A stretch of DNA of 64,000 bases from Xenorhabdus cabanillasii. Lineage in GTDB: Bacteria; Pseudomonadota; Gammaproteobacteria; Enterobacterales; Enterobacteriaceae. The stretch is from positions 4,216,001 to 4,280,000 of the forward strand of contig NZ_QTUB01000001.1 in NCBI RefSeq assembly GCF_003386665.1. Direction: 5' to 3'. The stretch's first letter is position 1, and each line of letters begins with the position of its first letter. A program made the position numbers and the translations under genes. The notes beneath the pieces were generated by a model. The model was not told where the DNA came from. It ran no database searches and worked only from the letters and a program-made list of their open reading frames with translations. Below are positions 35,638-44,504 of this stretch, in pieces.

Positions 35638-36087
35638 ATGACCGACAACAATAAAGCATTGAAAAATGCTGGACTTAAAGTAACACTTCCTCGCCTGAAA
35701 ATTCTGGAAGTGCTACAGGATCCAGAATGCCATCATGTCAGTGCGGAAGATCTCTACAAAAAACTGATTGATATCGGTGAAGAGATTGGCCTCGCCACTG
35801 TCTATCGCGTGTTGAACCAGTTCGATGATGCCGGCATTGTTACTCGCCACAATTTTGAAGGCGGTAAATCGGTTTTTGAACTCACTCAGCAACATCACCA
35901 CGACCATCTGATTTGTCTCGACTGCGGCAAAGTGATTGAGTTCAGCGATGAGTCCATTGAAGAACGTCAGAAGGATATTGCTGCACGTCATGGAATCAAG
36001 TTGTCAAATCATAGTCTCTATTTGTATGGTCACTGTACTACAGGTGATTGCCGTAAAGATAGTACGTTACATGATGAGAAAGCATGA
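35638..36087 (+). CDS. fur: Ferric uptake regulator
   Basis: A 149-residue iron-responsive repressor nearly identical in layout to E. coli Fur (148). The winged helix is N-terminal (about 10-80, with EEIGLATVYRVLNQFDDAGIV). The metal-binding part includes QHHHDHLICLDCGKV (about 87-101) and the zinc-site cysteines CLDCGK plus a C-terminal CTTGDCRKD. The gene follows fldA, as in E. coli. An intrinsic terminator follows at 36163-36201. Confidence 0.98.
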   Translation: MTDNNKALKNAGLKVTLPRLKILEVLQDPECHHVSAEDLYKKLIDIGEEIGLATVYRVLNQFDDAGIVTRHNFEGGKSVFELTQQHHHDHLICLDCGKVIEFSDESIEERQKDIAARHGIKLSNHSLYLYGHCTTGDCRKDSTLHDEKA

Positions 36088-36162
36088 TAAGAAGGCACGA
36101 TAAGAAGTAATACATACGATTTACTACTCACTTCCAATATCTGCTCTTGTCGAAAGAAGCTG

Positions 36163-36201
36163 CTGCCGATTAGCCTAAGCTAATCGGCAGGTTGCTTTTT
36201 T
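36163..36201 (+). terminator. Intrinsic terminator after fur
   Basis: Perfect 11-bp stem CTGCCGATTAG / CTAATCGGCAG, loop CCTAAG, followed by GTTGCTTTTTT. It lies just outside the 3' end of the convergent chb gene. Confidence 0.9.
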
Positions 36202-36209
36202 ACAAACGA

Positions 36210-38903
36210 TTATTTTTGATATACATCTTCAATTCGGCTGAAACGTTTACCATCAGTACTAACAGAACGGACTTTCACTTTACCTTCGACGTGCGGTCTT
36301 TGTCTGTCATCATAAATTTCCCAGGTTTTACCATCATTCAACGAATACTGAATTGCCAGCCCGGGCAAAGCAATGTTCGCTTCCAATGTCCCTGACACAA
36401 TCCTTGCCCCTGGTATTGGTAATCGATATGCAACATGCGCCTTATCCAGTTTTGCCATCTCACGTTGCCCCATTAAATTGGCAAAACGGCGCCAATCATT
36501 ATTGAGTTTATCGGTTTCAACATACCGTGTGACTCCGCCTTTATACTCTCTGCCCTGCTGGTAATTCTGTTCCCATTCAGCCTGATGCCACGCACGTTCC
36601 GCCAGCGGCAGTAAACGCGGATAAATCATATATTCCATTTGCTGATCAGTCCGCACTGTTTCACTCCATAATAGACCTGACACCCCATACGCCCCCGGCC
36701 AACGTTTATTACTGGTGGTATTGAAATAGTTGCCATTGATATCCACCGAAGTTTCGGCATTTTGTGGCATATTATCTGGTGCAAAACTGAAGATTTTGGC
36801 TTCATCATTAAAACGAGATGCCCAATAATAGCCCCGCTCTTTGGGATTGACTTCGTACGGCATATCTAGGTAAACATAATCAGGGCTGGAAACAACAACA
36901 CGATAGCCCTTGTTTGCCCAGTCATTAACGGAATCATAACCTCCCCAATAGAGAGTATCCCAAAAGTTTACCGTAACGTACTGAGTAGCAAAGTCTTTCG
37001 CCGATTTCGCATGTTTCAGACCATCCTGCCATGACTGCATCGTCTCAATACCATGAGCATTGACAATCTTACTAACTTCAATCGCAAAGTAACTGGCCAG
37101 CTCATCAACATCTTTGATAATGCCCTTCGCAATCATTTTTTGACAAACCTGAGATTTTGCCCATGGCTTGTCTTCGATTTTTTTATTTATGATCCCTTTA
37201 CCCGGTTCAATTGGGCCATCTTTATCCTGATAACCCGCCCCCAAACGAATATTTTTCGCTTCATCACCGCCAAAGTGCCATGTTTTCAGTGATGTCCCGG
37301 CTTCTTTGTGCATGGCAACGATTTCACTGATGACTTTGTCAACAAAACGTTTGGAAGAATCCATGCACGGGTTCAGATAGCTATGACGATCGTAAAACTG
37401 TACAGATGTCGTATTTGAGGTATCTGTCGGGTCGAGCAAACGGTATTCATTGGCTTCCTGCACCTTTCCTTCTGCCAACAATTTTTTATAACGGGCTTCC
37501 ATAGACATTACCGCTGCACGGGCATGGGCCGGAATATCAATTTCCGGGATCACCTCTATCTGACGAGCCTTAGCATATTTCAAGATATCAATGTAATCCT
37601 GACGGCTAAAATAGCCACTTCCCATATTATTACTTGCTGGCCCTGAGCCTAATTGCGGTAACAAACATTGTGTCTCAGTTAAATCATGACAACGTTTGCT
37701 GCCGATTTCTGTTAATTCCGGTAAACCGGGAATTTCCAGACGCCAGCCTTCATCATCACTCAAATGGAAATGGAATTTATTCAGTTTATAAGCCGCCATT
37801 TGATCGAGCAGACGCAAGACAGCCTCTTTACTATGGAAATTCCGTCCGACATCAAGAAACATACCCCGATATTCAAATCTGGGTGCGTCTTTTGCTGTTA
37901 ATGTGGCTATTTTCGGTACACCATTGGCCGGAAGAAGGGAAAACAGTGATTGCAGGCCATAAAATACACCGGACTCATCAAAAGCAACAATTTGCGCTCC
38001 CTTAGTAGTGATATTCAGGGAATAAGCCCCTTTAACCCGCCAATCACCGGTAAATTTATTCGCATTAATCTGAGTCGCAATCCGATAACCGCTATTGGTT
38101 AACTTAATGTTATAGTCAGCAAAACGCTCTCGAATAACCCGAACTGAAGCGTCACTCAACCCCCCCAGTTCCAATCTCACACCATGAGACAAATTGACAT
38201 CCTGTGAATGAATGGACAATTTTCTGGGCGTCGGGATAATTTGCCCACGCAGTTTATCCTCATCAATTAATGACATCTGGCTGTTTTTCTCAAAACGGCT
38301 TTCGGGCGTCATCAGGATATTGTTATCCGTTGTAGTTCGTTTCCACTGCTCCCCTTTAAAATCAGATAAAAATGCACTCAGATCCTCAGTATCAGTATTA
38401 GTCAGTACTTTGGGAATAGCATTACCTGAAGTGGCATACCAGCGTGGCATAAAATCTGTACTGTAAATCTGCCAGTATTCACCAATGATTGGCAGTGAGA
38501 CCTTTTCTTTAGCCTTGATCCCCCTGAACTTTTCTGTCGGTTCTAATTTATACAAGTCACCTGTGATATGCGTGATTTTGTATTGCTCATTCTCAACTTT
38601 CAGAATTTGGCGAATGCTATGAAAATAGAGTGCCCAATCCGCAGAATCAATTGCCTGATCGCCATTGGTCAATGTGATATTAACCCGATTACAAGCGGCC
38701 CCATTTGCACCTAAAATGGCACAATCAGTCCCATGTGATCCGGCCTGGTTGTCTACGATGCTGAAATTCACGTTTAACTGACTCAGTGAATCCACTATCT
38801 GCTGTGATGACATTTCCGCATGAATATTTTCTGCATAAGTACCTGCCGTGAACCCAGCCGCCATGATAATTGCTGCTAAAGTGTGTAATTTAATGCTTTT
38901 CAT
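36210..38903 (-). CDS. chb: Chitobiase (beta-N-acetylhexosaminidase, GH20)
   Basis: An 897-residue exported enzyme that splits chitobiose and chito-oligomers to N-acetylglucosamine. A signal peptide (MKSIKLHTLAAIIMAAGFTAGTYA) directs it out of the cytoplasm; no lipobox is visible. An N-terminal carbohydrate-binding-like domain, a small alpha/beta domain and the GH20 barrel (about 345-780) follow, with the catalytic pair Asp547-Glu548 in HFGGDEA, near Asp539-Glu540 of Serratia marcescens chitobiase (885 aa). Its product feeds the nagE/nagBA pathway at 44.5-48.9 kb. Two 13-bp tandem units lie 64-89 bp before its start. Digestion of insect chitin is the natural inferred role. Confidence 0.94.
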   Translation of the reverse strand: MKSIKLHTLAAIIMAAGFTAGTYAENIHAEMSSQQIVDSLSQLNVNFSIVDNQAGSHGTDCAILGANGAACNRVNITLTNGDQAIDSADWALYFHSIRQILKVENEQYKITHITGDLYKLEPTEKFRGIKAKEKVSLPIIGEYWQIYSTDFMPRWYATSGNAIPKVLTNTDTEDLSAFLSDFKGEQWKRTTTDNNILMTPESRFEKNSQMSLIDEDKLRGQIIPTPRKLSIHSQDVNLSHGVRLELGGLSDASVRVIRERFADYNIKLTNSGYRIATQINANKFTGDWRVKGAYSLNITTKGAQIVAFDESGVFYGLQSLFSLLPANGVPKIATLTAKDAPRFEYRGMFLDVGRNFHSKEAVLRLLDQMAAYKLNKFHFHLSDDEGWRLEIPGLPELTEIGSKRCHDLTETQCLLPQLGSGPASNNMGSGYFSRQDYIDILKYAKARQIEVIPEIDIPAHARAAVMSMEARYKKLLAEGKVQEANEYRLLDPTDTSNTTSVQFYDRHSYLNPCMDSSKRFVDKVISEIVAMHKEAGTSLKTWHFGGDEAKNIRLGAGYQDKDGPIEPGKGIINKKIEDKPWAKSQVCQKMIAKGIIKDVDELASYFAIEVSKIVNAHGIETMQSWQDGLKHAKSAKDFATQYVTVNFWDTLYWGGYDSVNDWANKGYRVVVSSPDYVYLDMPYEVNPKERGYYWASRFNDEAKIFSFAPDNMPQNAETSVDINGNYFNTTSNKRWPGAYGVSGLLWSETVRTDQQMEYMIYPRLLPLAERAWHQAEWEQNYQQGREYKGGVTRYVETDKLNNDWRRFANLMGQREMAKLDKAHVAYRLPIPGARIVSGTLEANIALPGLAIQYSLNDGKTWEIYDDRQRPHVEGKVKVRSVSTDGKRFSRIEDVYQK

Positions 38904-38966
38904 TAATGACCTCGTCCGAGTTTCTTATTTTCGTCCAGAACAGAAGGCTGTTTTTGATATCACAAA

Positions 38967-38992
38967 ACGGTTTTGTACAACGGTTTTGCACA
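38967..38992. repeat. Two 13-bp direct repeats upstream of chb
   Basis: ACGGTTTTGTACA (38967-38979) is followed immediately by ACGGTTTTGCACA (38980-38992), one difference in 13. On the minus strand the units read TTGTGCAAAACCG and TTGTACAAAACCG, close to the 14-bp units found before gltI at 59276-59345. They lie 64-89 bp before the chb start codon. Confidence 0.6.
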
Positions 38993-39093
38993 ACATAGCA
39001 TCAATGCGGAATAACCCTATACAAAATGTGACTATAAGGCAATTTTTAATCTTGGCAGGAGGAGTTAATTTTCATTACGAGACTTTTAAGCAT

Positions 39094-39125
39094 AAAAAAA
39101 GCGCGATAATAATCACGCTTTTTTT
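39094..39125. terminator. Terminator after glnS (bidirectional shape)
   Basis: A-run, GCGCGAT, short loop, ATCACGC, T-run: a hairpin flanked by A7 on the left and T7 on the right, 17 bp past the glnS stop. It can work in both directions and would insulate glnS from the chb promoter region. Confidence 0.85.
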
Positions 39126-39141
39126 ATGTATTCAACTTACA

Positions 39142-40809
39142 TTATTCTTTGGCGATTTTCGCCCAAGTATCACGCAAGCCTACAGTACGGTTAAACACTA
39201 AACATTCAGGATTTGAGAGTTTGCTGTCAGCACAGAAATACCCTTCACGCTCGAACTGATAAGTTTTTCCCGGCTGTGCTTTTGCCAGCCCCGGTTCAAC
39301 AAAACCTTTACGTACCACTAATGACTCTGAATTAATCGTAGACAGGAAATCCTCTTCTGCCCCTGGGTTCGGTACACTGAACAGACGGTCATACAGATAG
39401 AATTGCGCAGCGGCAGCATGTGCTGCACTTACCCAGTGAATAACCCCCTTTACTTTGCGACCATCAGCCGGATCTTTATTCAGTGTCTGCTCATCATAGT
39501 GACAGTAAATAGTGGTGATATTACCTTCTGCGTCTTTCTCAACACGTTCAGCTTTAATCACATAAGCGTTACGCAGGCGAACTTCTTTACCGAGTACCAA
39601 ACGCTTATATTGACGGTTTGCTTCTTCACGGAAGTCGGCGCGATCAATATAAATTTCACGGCTGAAAGGCACTTCACGACTACCCATTTCTGGTTTATTT
39701 GGATGATTGGGCATTGTCAGAATGACTTCACCTTCTGGCATATTTTCAATCACCAGTTTTACCGGATCAAGAACTGCCATAGCACGCGGCGCGTTTTCAT
39801 TCAAATCATCACGAATACAAGATTCCAACGCAGCCATTTCAACGTTGTTATCCTGTTTAGTCACCCCGATACGACGGCAGAATTCACGGATCGCAGCAGA
39901 AGTATAGCCACGGCGACGCAAACCGGAAATCGTTGGCATACGTGGGTCATCCCAACCATCAACAATGTTTTCTGTCACCAGCAGGTTCAGTTTACGCTTG
40001 GACATCACCGTGTATTCCAGATTCAGGCGAGAAAATTCATACTGGCGTGGATGGCAATCAATTGTAATGTTATCCAATACCCAGTCATACAAACGACGGT
40101 TATCCTGAAACTCTAGTGTACATATAGAGTGAGTGATCCCTTCCATGGCATCAGAAATACAATGGGTGAAATCGTACATCGGATAGATGCACCACTTATT
40201 ACCGGATTGGTGATGTTCCGCAAATTTAATGCGATACAGAACCGGATCGCGCATGACGATGAATGGAGAAGCCATGTCAATCTTTGCCCGCAGACAAGCT
40301 TTACCTTCAGCAAACTCACCAGCACACATTTTTTCGAACAGGACAAGGTTCTCTTCCACACTGCGATCGCGGTACGGGCTGTTTTTACCCGGCTCTTTTA
40401 GCGTGCCACGATATTCGCGGATCTCGTCTGGGCTTAATTCATCGACATACGCCAGACTTTTATTGATCAATTCAAGCGCGTATTCATACAGATTATCGAA
40501 ATAGTTAGAAGAGTAGCGAATATCTCCACTCCACTGGAATCCCAGCCACTGGACGTCATTTTTAATCGATTCAACGTACTCAATATCTTCTTTAACCGGG
40601 TTCGTATCGTCAAAACGCAGGTTGCATTGCCCCTGGTAATCTTGTGCGATGCCAAAATTCAGGCAGATCGACTTCGCATGGCCAATATGCAGATAGCCAT
40701 TAGGTTCAGGTGGGAAACGGGTATGTACGGATGTATGTTTACCAGTTGCCAAATCTTCGTCAATTATCTGACGAATAAAGTTTGTCGGGCGAGCCTCTGC
40801 CTCACTCAT
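39142..40809 (-). CDS. glnS: Glutaminyl-tRNA synthetase
   Basis: A 555-residue class I aminoacyl-tRNA synthetase that charges tRNA-Gln. Start is ATG 40809 ([14 protein letters not shown]), matching E. coli GlnS (554 aa); the frame extends five codons further to an unlikely upstream ATG. Signature motifs are [14 protein letters not shown] (HIGH motif, about 34-47) and VMSKRKL (KMSKS-like, about 268). The genes for its tRNA substrates lie in the cluster at 50.5-51.0 kb. In E. coli it is adjacent to nagE; here a three-gene insert separates them. Confidence 0.97.
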   Translation of the reverse strand: MSEAEARPTNFIRQIIDEDLATGKHTSVHTRFPPEPNGYLHIGHAKSICLNFGIAQDYQGQCNLRFDDTNPVKEDIEYVESIKNDVQWLGFQWSGDIRYSSNYFDNLYEYALELINKSLAYVDELSPDEIREYRGTLKEPGKNSPYRDRSVEENLVLFEKMCAGEFAEGKACLRAKIDMASPFIVMRDPVLYRIKFAEHHQSGNKWCIYPMYDFTHCISDAMEGITHSICTLEFQDNRRLYDWVLDNITIDCHPRQYEFSRLNLEYTVMSKRKLNLLVTENIVDGWDDPRMPTISGLRRRGYTSAAIREFCRRIGVTKQDNNVEMAALESCIRDDLNENAPRAMAVLDPVKLVIENMPEGEVILTMPNHPNKPEMGSREVPFSREIYIDRADFREEANRQYKRLVLGKEVRLRNAYVIKAERVEKDAEGNITTIYCHYDEQTLNKDPADGRKVKGVIHWVSAAHAAAAQFYLYDRLFSVPNPGAEEDFLSTINSESLVVRKGFVEPGLAKAQPGKTYQFEREGYFCADSKLSNPECLVFNRTVGLRDTWAKIAKE

Positions 40810-40935
40810 CGTTTTATTCCTCAATGCAAAAAGCGCTTCAATATAACCCTCTATAATCTATTAAGCTGAACCGAGAAACAACACTTAGTTAATGGGAAAT
40901 GGACGAAAAGGGTAAAGTTAGTGCTAAAAAGCGAT

Positions 40936-40963
40936 TTATGTACAATGAATTATGTACAATATA
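40936..40963. repeat. Two 14-bp direct repeats upstream of glnS
   Basis: TTATGTACAATGAA (40936-40949) is followed immediately by TTATGTACAATATA (40950-40963). They lie 127-154 bp before the glnS start, and share the TGTACAA core and 14-bp period with the units before gltI. Confidence 0.5.
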
Positions 40964-41065
40964 GTTAACTTTCCGTTAAAAACAGTGAAGGATACTGACA
41001 AGCCATTTTTTAATAATGGCTTGCCGTTTTTCTCATAAGGCGCTCAATAATAGCACCAAGTAAGA

Positions 41066-42295
41066 TCAGCAAATGCGATGATTTTCCAGCACGACGATTA
41101 ACTGATCCGCACAATAAATAATGTGCTCCTCGCTCCAGCTAGGATGCAAATACAGGCTGATTGTTCGGGGTAATAAAGAGCGAGCTGTCTCACACACAAC
41201 ATCACGATAATTGACTGATTCAGGCGATGTGTACTCTTTTGAATGGAAAGGAAAATTGGCTGAACCAAATCCCCGTAACTCTCTGAATACTCTTTCGCCA
41301 TAGGCTTCCGGCCACTGAATTTTAAATGCCGGAACACCAATATTTTTCAGGTCATTTAAAATAACTTCGGCGGTACAATCCAATTTGGCAAGATCAAAAA
41401 CAATAGGATATAACCAATACGCGTTGCATCTCTCTTCATTATTTAATGGCAAGCTGTGAATTAAATCGATATCTGTGAATTTTGTATCATAGATTTTTGC
41501 GTATTGTTTCCGATTGCGCATATTCCAGTCATCAAACCGTTCCAGTTCATTAATCCCGATGATCGACTGAATTTCAGTCATACGATAGTTATAACCAATA
41601 CGATTGTGCACATGCCATGACACTTCCTCCAAAGCAAGCAAATCAAATTTTCTTCTTACATCAAATCCATGATCACGATAAGCACGACATTCCCAACCAA
41701 TTTCAGCATCATTGGTCACAACCATGCCGCCTTCTCCACCCGTGGTAAAATGTTTTGACTGACAAAAACTAAAGGTTCCTACATCACCAATTGTACCAAC
41801 CGATTTACCTTTATATTGACCTCCCAAACACTGAGCGCTGTCTTCTATCACTTTGAGATTATGTTTACGGGCAATAGCGAGGATTGCGTCCATATCACAA
41901 ACAACACCATAAAGATGCACAACGATAATGGCTTTTGTCCTCTCTGTAATCAGCGCTTCTATTTTACCGGGATCAATAGTGTGTTCTTCCGTTGTATCAC
42001 AAAACACAGGAATAGCCCCACATTGTAAAACCGCAAAAGAAGTAGCAATGAAAGTGTAAGAAGGTACGATAACCTCATCACCAGGGCCAATATTTAAAGC
42101 CCCCACAGCAATATTCACAGCTGAAGTGCCAGAATTACAAGATATCGCCATTTCTGCCCCAATCCAGTTAGCAAATTTATTTTCAAACTCCATTCCTCTT
42201 TCACCTGTCCAATAATTAACCTGACCAGATAATAGTGGCTGTTGGATATTTTTTAATGATTTTTCAGAAAAATCAGGCCATTGTGGAAATTTCAT
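41066..42295 (-). CDS. DegT/DnrJ/EryC1/StrS aminotransferase
   Basis: A 409-residue PLP enzyme of the sugar/cyclitol aminotransferase family. The internal aldimine lysine is Lys181 in SFCQSKHFTTGGEGG, and the PLP-ring aspartate is Asp152 in VIEDSAQ. The SGT loop (CNSGTSA, about 54-60) and PSYTFIATSFAV segment are typical. Such enzymes aminate keto-sugar nucleotides or keto-cyclitols from Glu or Gln; the exact substrate cannot be read from sequence. It is the last gene of a co-directional trio with a family 2 glycosyltransferase and a PhyH dioxygenase inserted between glnS and nagE. A 20-bp palindrome lies upstream. Confidence 0.9.
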   Translation of the reverse strand: MKFPQWPDFSEKSLKNIQQPLLSGQVNYWTGERGMEFENKFANWIGAEMAISCNSGTSAVNIAVGALNIGPGDEVIVPSYTFIATSFAVLQCGAIPVFCDTTEEHTIDPGKIEALITERTKAIIVVHLYGVVCDMDAILAIARKHNLKVIEDSAQCLGGQYKGKSVGTIGDVGTFSFCQSKHFTTGGEGGMVVTNDAEIGWECRAYRDHGFDVRRKFDLLALEEVSWHVHNRIGYNYRMTEIQSIIGINELERFDDWNMRNRKQYAKIYDTKFTDIDLIHSLPLNNEERCNAYWLYPIVFDLAKLDCTAEVILNDLKNIGVPAFKIQWPEAYGERVFRELRGFGSANFPFHSKEYTSPESVNYRDVVCETARSLLPRTISLYLHPSWSEEHIIYCADQLIVVLENHRIC

Positions 42296-42333
42296 TATCT
42301 TTATACCTTAATAAAGTAAAATAAATAAATTTG

Positions 42334-42353
42334 ATTACATACCTGTATGTAAT
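42334..42353. promoter_or_regulatory. 20-bp palindrome before the aminotransferase gene
   Basis: ATTACATACCTGTATGTAAT has 9-bp perfect arms around CT and lies 39-58 bp before the aminotransferase start, within the 105-bp gap after the glycosyltransferase. It could be an operator for a dimeric repressor or an intercistronic hairpin. Confidence 0.5.
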
Positions 42354-42400
42354 TCCATAAAGCTAGTCAAGTTATGTAATATCATTTTATGCAAAATAAA

Positions 42401-43147
42401 TTACACAATTTCAGGATCATTGATAAACCAATAAAGTTTGATAGAAAAAACCGCATAAATCATGACACTATAATTTAATAAAGTTTTTATTAGCCCCCAG
42501 TTTTCTCTTGTATCCTCCCAAACTACAGAGAGTTGATGTAAATTTTTAGACAATCTCTTGGTAAGATAAATAATTTCTGCATCAAATGCATAACCCTTAA
42601 TTTTTTGTTTGGAAAAAACTTCTTTTGCCAAATCAGACTTTATCATTTTGAATGGGCATTGTGAGTCTGAAATTTTACAACTTAATAAGAGATTAACCGT
42701 TTTCAGAAAAATTTTACTGGTTATTTTTCGGTAAAAATTAGCCTTTGATTTATTGTTTGAAAAACGCTCCCCTATCACTAAATCAATATTATTAGATTTA
42801 ATCTGGTTATAGGCATTAAAAAAATCAGATTCTTTTATTGGGAAATCAATATCGGTATAAAAGATATACTTTCCCTTTGCCAAATCAACACCTCGCCGAA
42901 TGCTGTATCCTTTTCCATAGTTTCCGCAATTGGAAATGACCATAACATCACAGTAATTCTGTTTTATTTTTGCTATATCACTATCATAAAAATTGTTTTT
43001 ATCTGAATCATTCACAATGATAATTTGTACATTCAATACTTCCTGAATTCTTCTAATCCGGTGTATTGTTTTCTCAATAATCAGGTAGTTTTCATGATAT
43101 CTGGGAAGCACAATTGAAATTTCAACAGAATCTTCAACACGATCCAT
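42401..43147 (-). CDS. Family 2 glycosyltransferase
   Basis: A 248-residue GT-A-fold glycosyltransferase related to the dolichyl/polyprenyl-phosphate mannosyltransferase group. Visible are ISIVLPRYHENYLI at the nucleotide-binding start, the first acidic site VNDSDK, the DxD-type motif Asp99-Ile-Asp101 in YTDIDFPI, and DSQCPFKMIKSD (about 160-172), which corresponds to the acceptor-side motif of that group. The C-terminal 25 residues are hydrophobic/aromatic but no GtrA-like membrane domain is present. TGGAG precedes ATG 43147 by 6 nt. The gene is strongly AT-rich compared with glnS and nagE, consistent with transfer. Confidence 0.88.
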   Translation of the reverse strand: MDRVEDSVEISIVLPRYHENYLIIEKTIHRIRRIQEVLNVQIIIVNDSDKNNFYDSDIAKIKQNYCDVMVISNCGNYGKGYSIRRGVDLAKGKYIFYTDIDFPIKESDFFNAYNQIKSNNIDLVIGERFSNNKSKANFYRKITSKIFLKTVNLLLSCKISDSQCPFKMIKSDLAKEVFSKQKIKGYAFDAEIIYLTKRLSKNLHQLSVVWEDTRENWGLIKTLLNYSVMIYAVFSIKLYWFINDPEIV

Positions 43148-43190
43148 CCATTTTCTCCATTAAAACATGCCAATATCCATCACCTGTAAC

Positions 43191-44042
43191 TTAATATCCC
43201 AATAGCTGTTTACCCAGTGCGGTCAGATGAATATCAGATGTATCTTGTTGACTGGCCTTCTTAATGGGAAAGGGTTTTCCGGTTATTGATGTTGTCGGCC
43301 TACCCTGTTTGTAGGCTGAAATTCGTTCTGCAACTTGCTGCTCTGTCAGATCTGTTCGCGGAAAATAACAGAAATATTGTGCCAATCTGGGCTTATCGGA
43401 AGTATTTGGCTGATTTCCATGTGGCAGTGTTCCATCGAAAATCACATAATCTCCCGCTTTAAGTGGGATTGATTCAATTTTCATTTCGCTAGTGTCAGGA
43501 AAACGGCTGTTATACCCTTTCGGTTGTTGAGATAACCAATGGTAAATAGTTTTATGGAAACCCGGCACACATTGAAAGCCACCTGAATCACCATCATCAT
43601 CGGTCAGGCTTAACAAACCCTGTATTTTTCTTTCTAAGGGACGTTTTGAAACATCAATATCCCAATGAATGAATCCCTCATATTGCCATTTTTCTGTAAC
43701 CGGTGGATTCATATTGACTCTGTCAATACTTACTAATAGCTCCGCAATACCAAATATTTTCTCATACACTGAATAAATAACTTCACTCTGACGATTATCC
43801 CATAATGTCTGGTGATGATAAAAAGGAATACGCCCCATTTTGTCTATTCCAGAACGTAAGCGAATATTTTCATCATAGAAATCGGAGGTTTTTCTCTGAT
43901 CCATTTCTAAAAAATCAAATATAGCATTTACTGTTTTCTGTACTTGTTGCCTGCTCACCGCCGATTCAATAATGATATAACCGTTATCATCCCAACACTT
44001 CAAACATTGTTTCATTTTCTCTTCAGAAAAACATCCTGACAT
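43191..44042 (-). CDS. Phytanoyl-CoA dioxygenase (PhyH) family protein
   Basis: A 283-residue non-haem iron, 2-oxoglutarate-dependent oxygenase. The facial triad is His126 and Asp128 (IHWDID) plus His208 (LPHGN), and Arg219 (DKPRLAQY) is placed to bind 2-oxoglutarate; all key residues are present, so it should be active. AGGTGG precedes ATG 44042. Bacterial PhyH proteins usually hydroxylate small molecules in natural-product or sugar pathways; the substrate is unknown. It is the first gene of the trio with the glycosyltransferase (43 bp downstream) and aminotransferase. Confidence 0.9.
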   Translation of the reverse strand: MSGCFSEEKMKQCLKCWDDNGYIIIESAVSRQQVQKTVNAIFDFLEMDQRKTSDFYDENIRLRSGIDKMGRIPFYHHQTLWDNRQSEVIYSVYEKIFGIAELLVSIDRVNMNPPVTEKWQYEGFIHWDIDVSKRPLERKIQGLLSLTDDDGDSGGFQCVPGFHKTIYHWLSQQPKGYNSRFPDTSEMKIESIPLKAGDYVIFDGTLPHGNQPNTSDKPRLAQYFCYFPRTDLTEQQVAERISAYKQGRPTTSITGKPFPIKKASQQDTSDIHLTALGKQLLGY

Positions 44043-44504
44043 TCTGCCACCTAATCAATAATTAAATACCAGAGTCTTATCTTATTAAGCTCTCTGTTTA
44101 TGCTCTTAAATTATAAAAACCAAATAACACCAATAATAGAAAGAAGCATTATTAAAAATAAAGACAAGCATCAAATTGGCGGAAAATAAATTACCTTAAA
44201 CCAAATCAATTTCAACCCTAAAAGATTAAATTTATAAAAAATATCTTATTAATAGCGCACTAATCAATACAAAATAAATAATATAAAATGTTATATAAAA
44301 TAATAATTATTATATTGCGTAAATATAATGCTAGAAAATATTAAAATACAAAAAATAACATCAATAATAAATTAGATAATTATATAAAATGATTTGGTTT
44401 TATTGATATTTATTATTATTAGAACTATTCAGGTGGGGTATTTTTATATAATCCGGTGATCGCCGAAACGATCACCGTTAACCAGGAAGGAGAAATGCAT
44501 TAAT
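44043..44504. other. Very AT-rich gap between the insert and nagE
   Basis: About 460 bp, mostly A and T, with no credible ORF. It contains a hairpin at 44454-44477 close to the nagE 3' end and should carry the promoter of the PhyH-glycosyltransferase-aminotransferase genes. Its composition differs sharply from the flanking core genes. Confidence 0.7.
44454..44477. terminator. Hairpin downstream of nagE
   Basis: Perfect 9-bp arms CGGTGATCG / CGATCACCG with loop CCGAAA, 28 bp past the nagE stop. No T-run follows on the minus strand, so its terminator role is tentative. Confidence 0.5.

Noticed and set aside
44428..44441. 14-nt match (TTCAGGTGGGGTAT) to the start of tRNA-Gln copy 1 at 50521-50534, near the three-gene insert
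   Set aside because: Only eight bases belong to the tRNA itself, and integration sites normally duplicate the tRNA 3' end. No integrase is nearby. Treated as chance.
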